Positions 62,215 to 64,000 of a stretch of DNA of 64,000 bases are shown here, piece by piece. The stretch is from an uncultured Mollicutes bacterium (GTDB lineage Bacteria; Bacillota_I; Bacilli_A; RFN20; CAG-826), in the NCBI GenBank assembly GCA_900540385.1, contig UQFY01000007.1, forward strand, positions 14,699 to 78,698. The letters run 5' to 3'. A program made the position numbers and the translations under genes. The notes beneath the pieces were generated by a model, which had not been told where the DNA came from, ran no database searches, and saw only the letters and a program-made list of their open reading frames with translations. Position 1 is the stretch's first letter, and each line of letters opens with the position of its first letter.

Positions 62215-63873
62215 ATGAAAAAAAGTTCAAAATTGTTAGTGGTCTCGCTTGCTATGTTATTAGCTTCATGCGGAGATCCTAGTTCAAGCCTTCCTAGCTC
62301 ATCTGTAAATGGGAGTCAGGATGTGTCTGTAAATCCAGATACCAGCAATAGCGAAACGTCTTTTGAAGATCCAAGCCCAGATTATAAAGCGGAAGATGTC
62401 TTCAATTTAATTAAGAAGGCGGCTGAAAGCACGAATTTCACGATCAGCGAGACGGTGAGCGTTGGTGAAACTGCTACTACAAAAACGTATCTCACTGAAT
62501 ATACGGACAAATATATTTATTATGATTATGCCGATGCAGGTTATCTTGCTTTACCTTCCTATGATGGAGAAGGAACCATTCTTTATAACTTCTCAGGCAA
62601 AACCGCTCCTGTAGTGGAAAATGCCGTATCCTACACCAATCCAGAGACGAAAGAAGTTCTCCCTGTTAAGGATACAAAGACATTGAATCCGTTAGTGGAC
62701 GCTTTAAAGAAATTACAAGCAAGCGACATTCAATTGAACTACAACTATTACTATTCGAAAAATGCCACGCTTATCGAAGCCTTTGCCTATTTAGTTGGTG
62801 CAAACTCTCTTACTGGAAGCATGGCTGCGGTAAAATTTGCATTAAACGATGCCAAAGATGAATTGGAATTTGCTTTCGTTCCTAATTTCTTAGGAAGTGA
62901 ACAAGATACTGCTACCATCGATAGCCTCCATGCCTATATGAAATTGGTTGGTGGAACCAAAGAAACATCTTTGGATTCTTTCTTAGCGTCCTATGCCTTA
63001 CCAGCAAAAGCCTTAGATGATACCTTACTTGCTTCCTTGGGGGATACAGGTGCCTATACGGCTAAAGTCATCTATAGCTATGAAGGCCAAGAAGCCGATG
63101 TGGTTGAACAAGAAGATCAAGTTGTTTATACACCTACCGAAAGACAGATTAGAAGAAAGACAAAAGGCGTTGAGTCCACTACTTTCTCCTCTTTAAAGAA
63201 AGGTGAGAACGGAAATGCCTTCGATACGTATTTATCCGCAGAGAATAAAGTGGTTTCCACTGATACAGGCAAGAAATGGGAAGAGGAAGTCATTACTCCA
63301 TCTTCCGTGCTTGAAAAAGCCTCTTTCCGTACCACGGAAGGCTCTAGTGTCTATACCTATTTTGGATATAAAGGAAGAAAACTCGTCAACGATATTGCTT
63401 CTTTCGATGTCGGTGAAGTCAAATTAGTGGAATTAACAGTAAGTGAAGGTAAGATTGTCTCCTTACATGCTAAGACACCACTTAGAAAAGATACCTATGG
63501 TAAGACGATGTATTTCGATGTCACGGTTACCTTCCAAGAAACAGCTCAATTAAAGGTAATCAAAGCGGCTGAATCAGCAAGTTATGGTGATGCAGGCTAT
63601 GATGAGCAAATGGAAATGAAGAAGGCTCTAGGCACCGTTTATGGCACATATGGATTAATGAATACCTTCACCGCTACCATTCAAACAGACACTTCTTCTA
63701 ACAATTACAAGACCACCATCACTGCTTTTAAGCACGATACTTCTTCTTCAAACTATTATGTGGATACCATCCTCTTTGATGAAGAATCCGTAGATACCTC
63801 TGAAGGCTCTGCCGGCGATCCAGTGCATATTCGCTATGGGTATTATCGCAAATCCCATAGTTATTCTGTTTGA
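62215..63873 (+). CDS. Lipoprotein of unknown function, possibly truncated
   Basis: A 552-aa exported lipoprotein, lipobox LASC with Cys19 and a long Ser-rich linker (about 20-55). The mature chain alternates strands and helices (FNLIKKAAESTNFTISETVS, VYTPTERQIRRKTKGVESTT, GKTMYFDVTVTFQET); no family was recognised. GAGG ribosome site. The last 20 residues lie in DNA with a different, more GC-rich make-up and short inverted repeats, so the original C-terminus may have been cut by an insertion. Confidence 0.7.
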   Translation: MKKSSKLLVVSLAMLLASCGDPSSSLPSSSVNGSQDVSVNPDTSNSETSFEDPSPDYKAEDVFNLIKKAAESTNFTISETVSVGETATTKTYLTEYTDKYIYYDYADAGYLALPSYDGEGTILYNFSGKTAPVVENAVSYTNPETKEVLPVKDTKTLNPLVDALKKLQASDIQLNYNYYYSKNATLIEAFAYLVGANSLTGSMAAVKFALNDAKDELEFAFVPNFLGSEQDTATIDSLHAYMKLVGGTKETSLDSFLASYALPAKALDDTLLASLGDTGAYTAKVIYSYEGQEADVVEQEDQVVYTPTERQIRRKTKGVESTTFSSLKKGENGNAFDTYLSAENKVVSTDTGKKWEEEVITPSSVLEKASFRTTEGSSVYTYFGYKGRKLVNDIASFDVGEVKLVELTVSEGKIVSLHAKTPLRKDTYGKTMYFDVTVTFQETAQLKVIKAAESASYGDAGYDEQMEMKKALGTVYGTYGLMNTFTATIQTDTSSNNYKTTITAFKHDTSSSNYYVDTILFDEESVDTSEGSAGDPVHIRYGYYRKSHSYSV

Positions 63874-63923
63874 GCCGACGCGCAACGTCGAGCGAGTGAA
63901 AACTCCCCGATAATCGGGGAGTT
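63834..63923. repeat. Inverted repeats at a GC-rich junction, possible mobile-element end
   Basis: CTATGGG (63834-63840) and CCCATAG (63854-63860) face each other, and AACTCCCCGAT (63901-63911) with ATCGGGGAGTT (63913-63923) form an 11-bp hairpin without a T-run. From about 63870 to the window end the DNA is richer in GC than all that precedes and has no convincing gene. IS200/IS605-like ends have such hairpins, but no transposase is in view. Confidence 0.3.
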
Positions 63924-64000
63924 CGGTGGAGCTTATAGCTTTGCACAGTCGAAAAGGGCTCCTTACAATAGCCTTGCGGACCAACGCAAGCATTGAAAGG

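Noticed and set aside
63728..63993. Two antisense frames at the right edge
   Set aside because: They run against the lipoprotein gene and through the hairpins; no ribosome site or family was seen.
1..64000. tRNA or rRNA genes
   Set aside because: No cloverleaf with a T-loop motif and no rRNA-like block was found by eye.

Overview
The window comes from an AT-rich, low-GC Gram-positive bacterium (Bacillota), most likely a gut commensal glycan degrader related to the Bacilli/Erysipelotrichia. The reasons are strong Shine-Dalgarno sites, many lipoproteins with Ser-rich linkers after the lipobox, Sus-free ABC-type sugar uptake, CcpA/LacI-like cre boxes, a SAM-I riboswitch, a type II-A CRISPR-Cas system and an Agr-like two-component pair. 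UGA is used as stop. No rRNA or tRNA gene was seen.

Layout. (1) 1-1,005: end of a rhamnose catabolism operon (rhaA 3' end, rhaD). (2) 1,130-3,390: an AAA/DUF4143 ATPase and a convergent DeoR-type regulator. (3) 3,443-35,324: a glycan-utilisation locus, mostly on the minus strand. It has a 20-kb, ten-gene operon: lipoprotein phosphatase, sugar-binding protein, two permeases, large surface proteins, a GH127-like enzyme and two repeat lipoproteins, with a cre box at its start and a terminator at its end. Next come an AraC regulator with a CE15-like esterase on the plus strand, then GH95 plus a TIM-barrel hydrolase-like protein, and finally a GH20-like enzyme with an orphan sugar-ABC ATPase and three membrane proteins. 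(4) 35,591-42,686: a complete type II-A CRISPR system (14-repeat array, leader, csn2, cas2, cas1, cas9, tracrRNA). (5) 42,710-55,262: an accessory and probable defence island. It holds a SMC-like ATPase/TOPRIM pair, four more AAA/DUF4143 ATPases and one broken relative, a small inverted-repeat element, a SAM riboswitch in front of a NERD-like gene, and a lipoprotein whose promoter contains a C8 tract. (6) 55,290-61,521: a GH3 operon next to an Agr-like sensor and regulator, with 21-bp-spaced direct repeats in front of both operons. (7) 61,697-64,000: methylglyoxal synthase, a lipoprotein, and a GC-rich inverted-repeat segment at the window edge.

How it works together. Surface lipoproteins and anchored hydrolases probably bind and trim fucose-, rhamnose- or arabinose-containing glycans. 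The ABC importer takes up oligosaccharides, intracellular hydrolases finish them, and rhaAD and mgsA act on central catabolism. Immunity rests on the CRISPR system and the ATPase/nuclease pair. The most unexpected signals are the SAM riboswitch controlling a NERD-like protein, the 33-34-bp direct repeats in front of three nuclease-motif ATPases, and the likely phase-variable promoter. Functional statements rest on motifs read by eye; no database search was possible.
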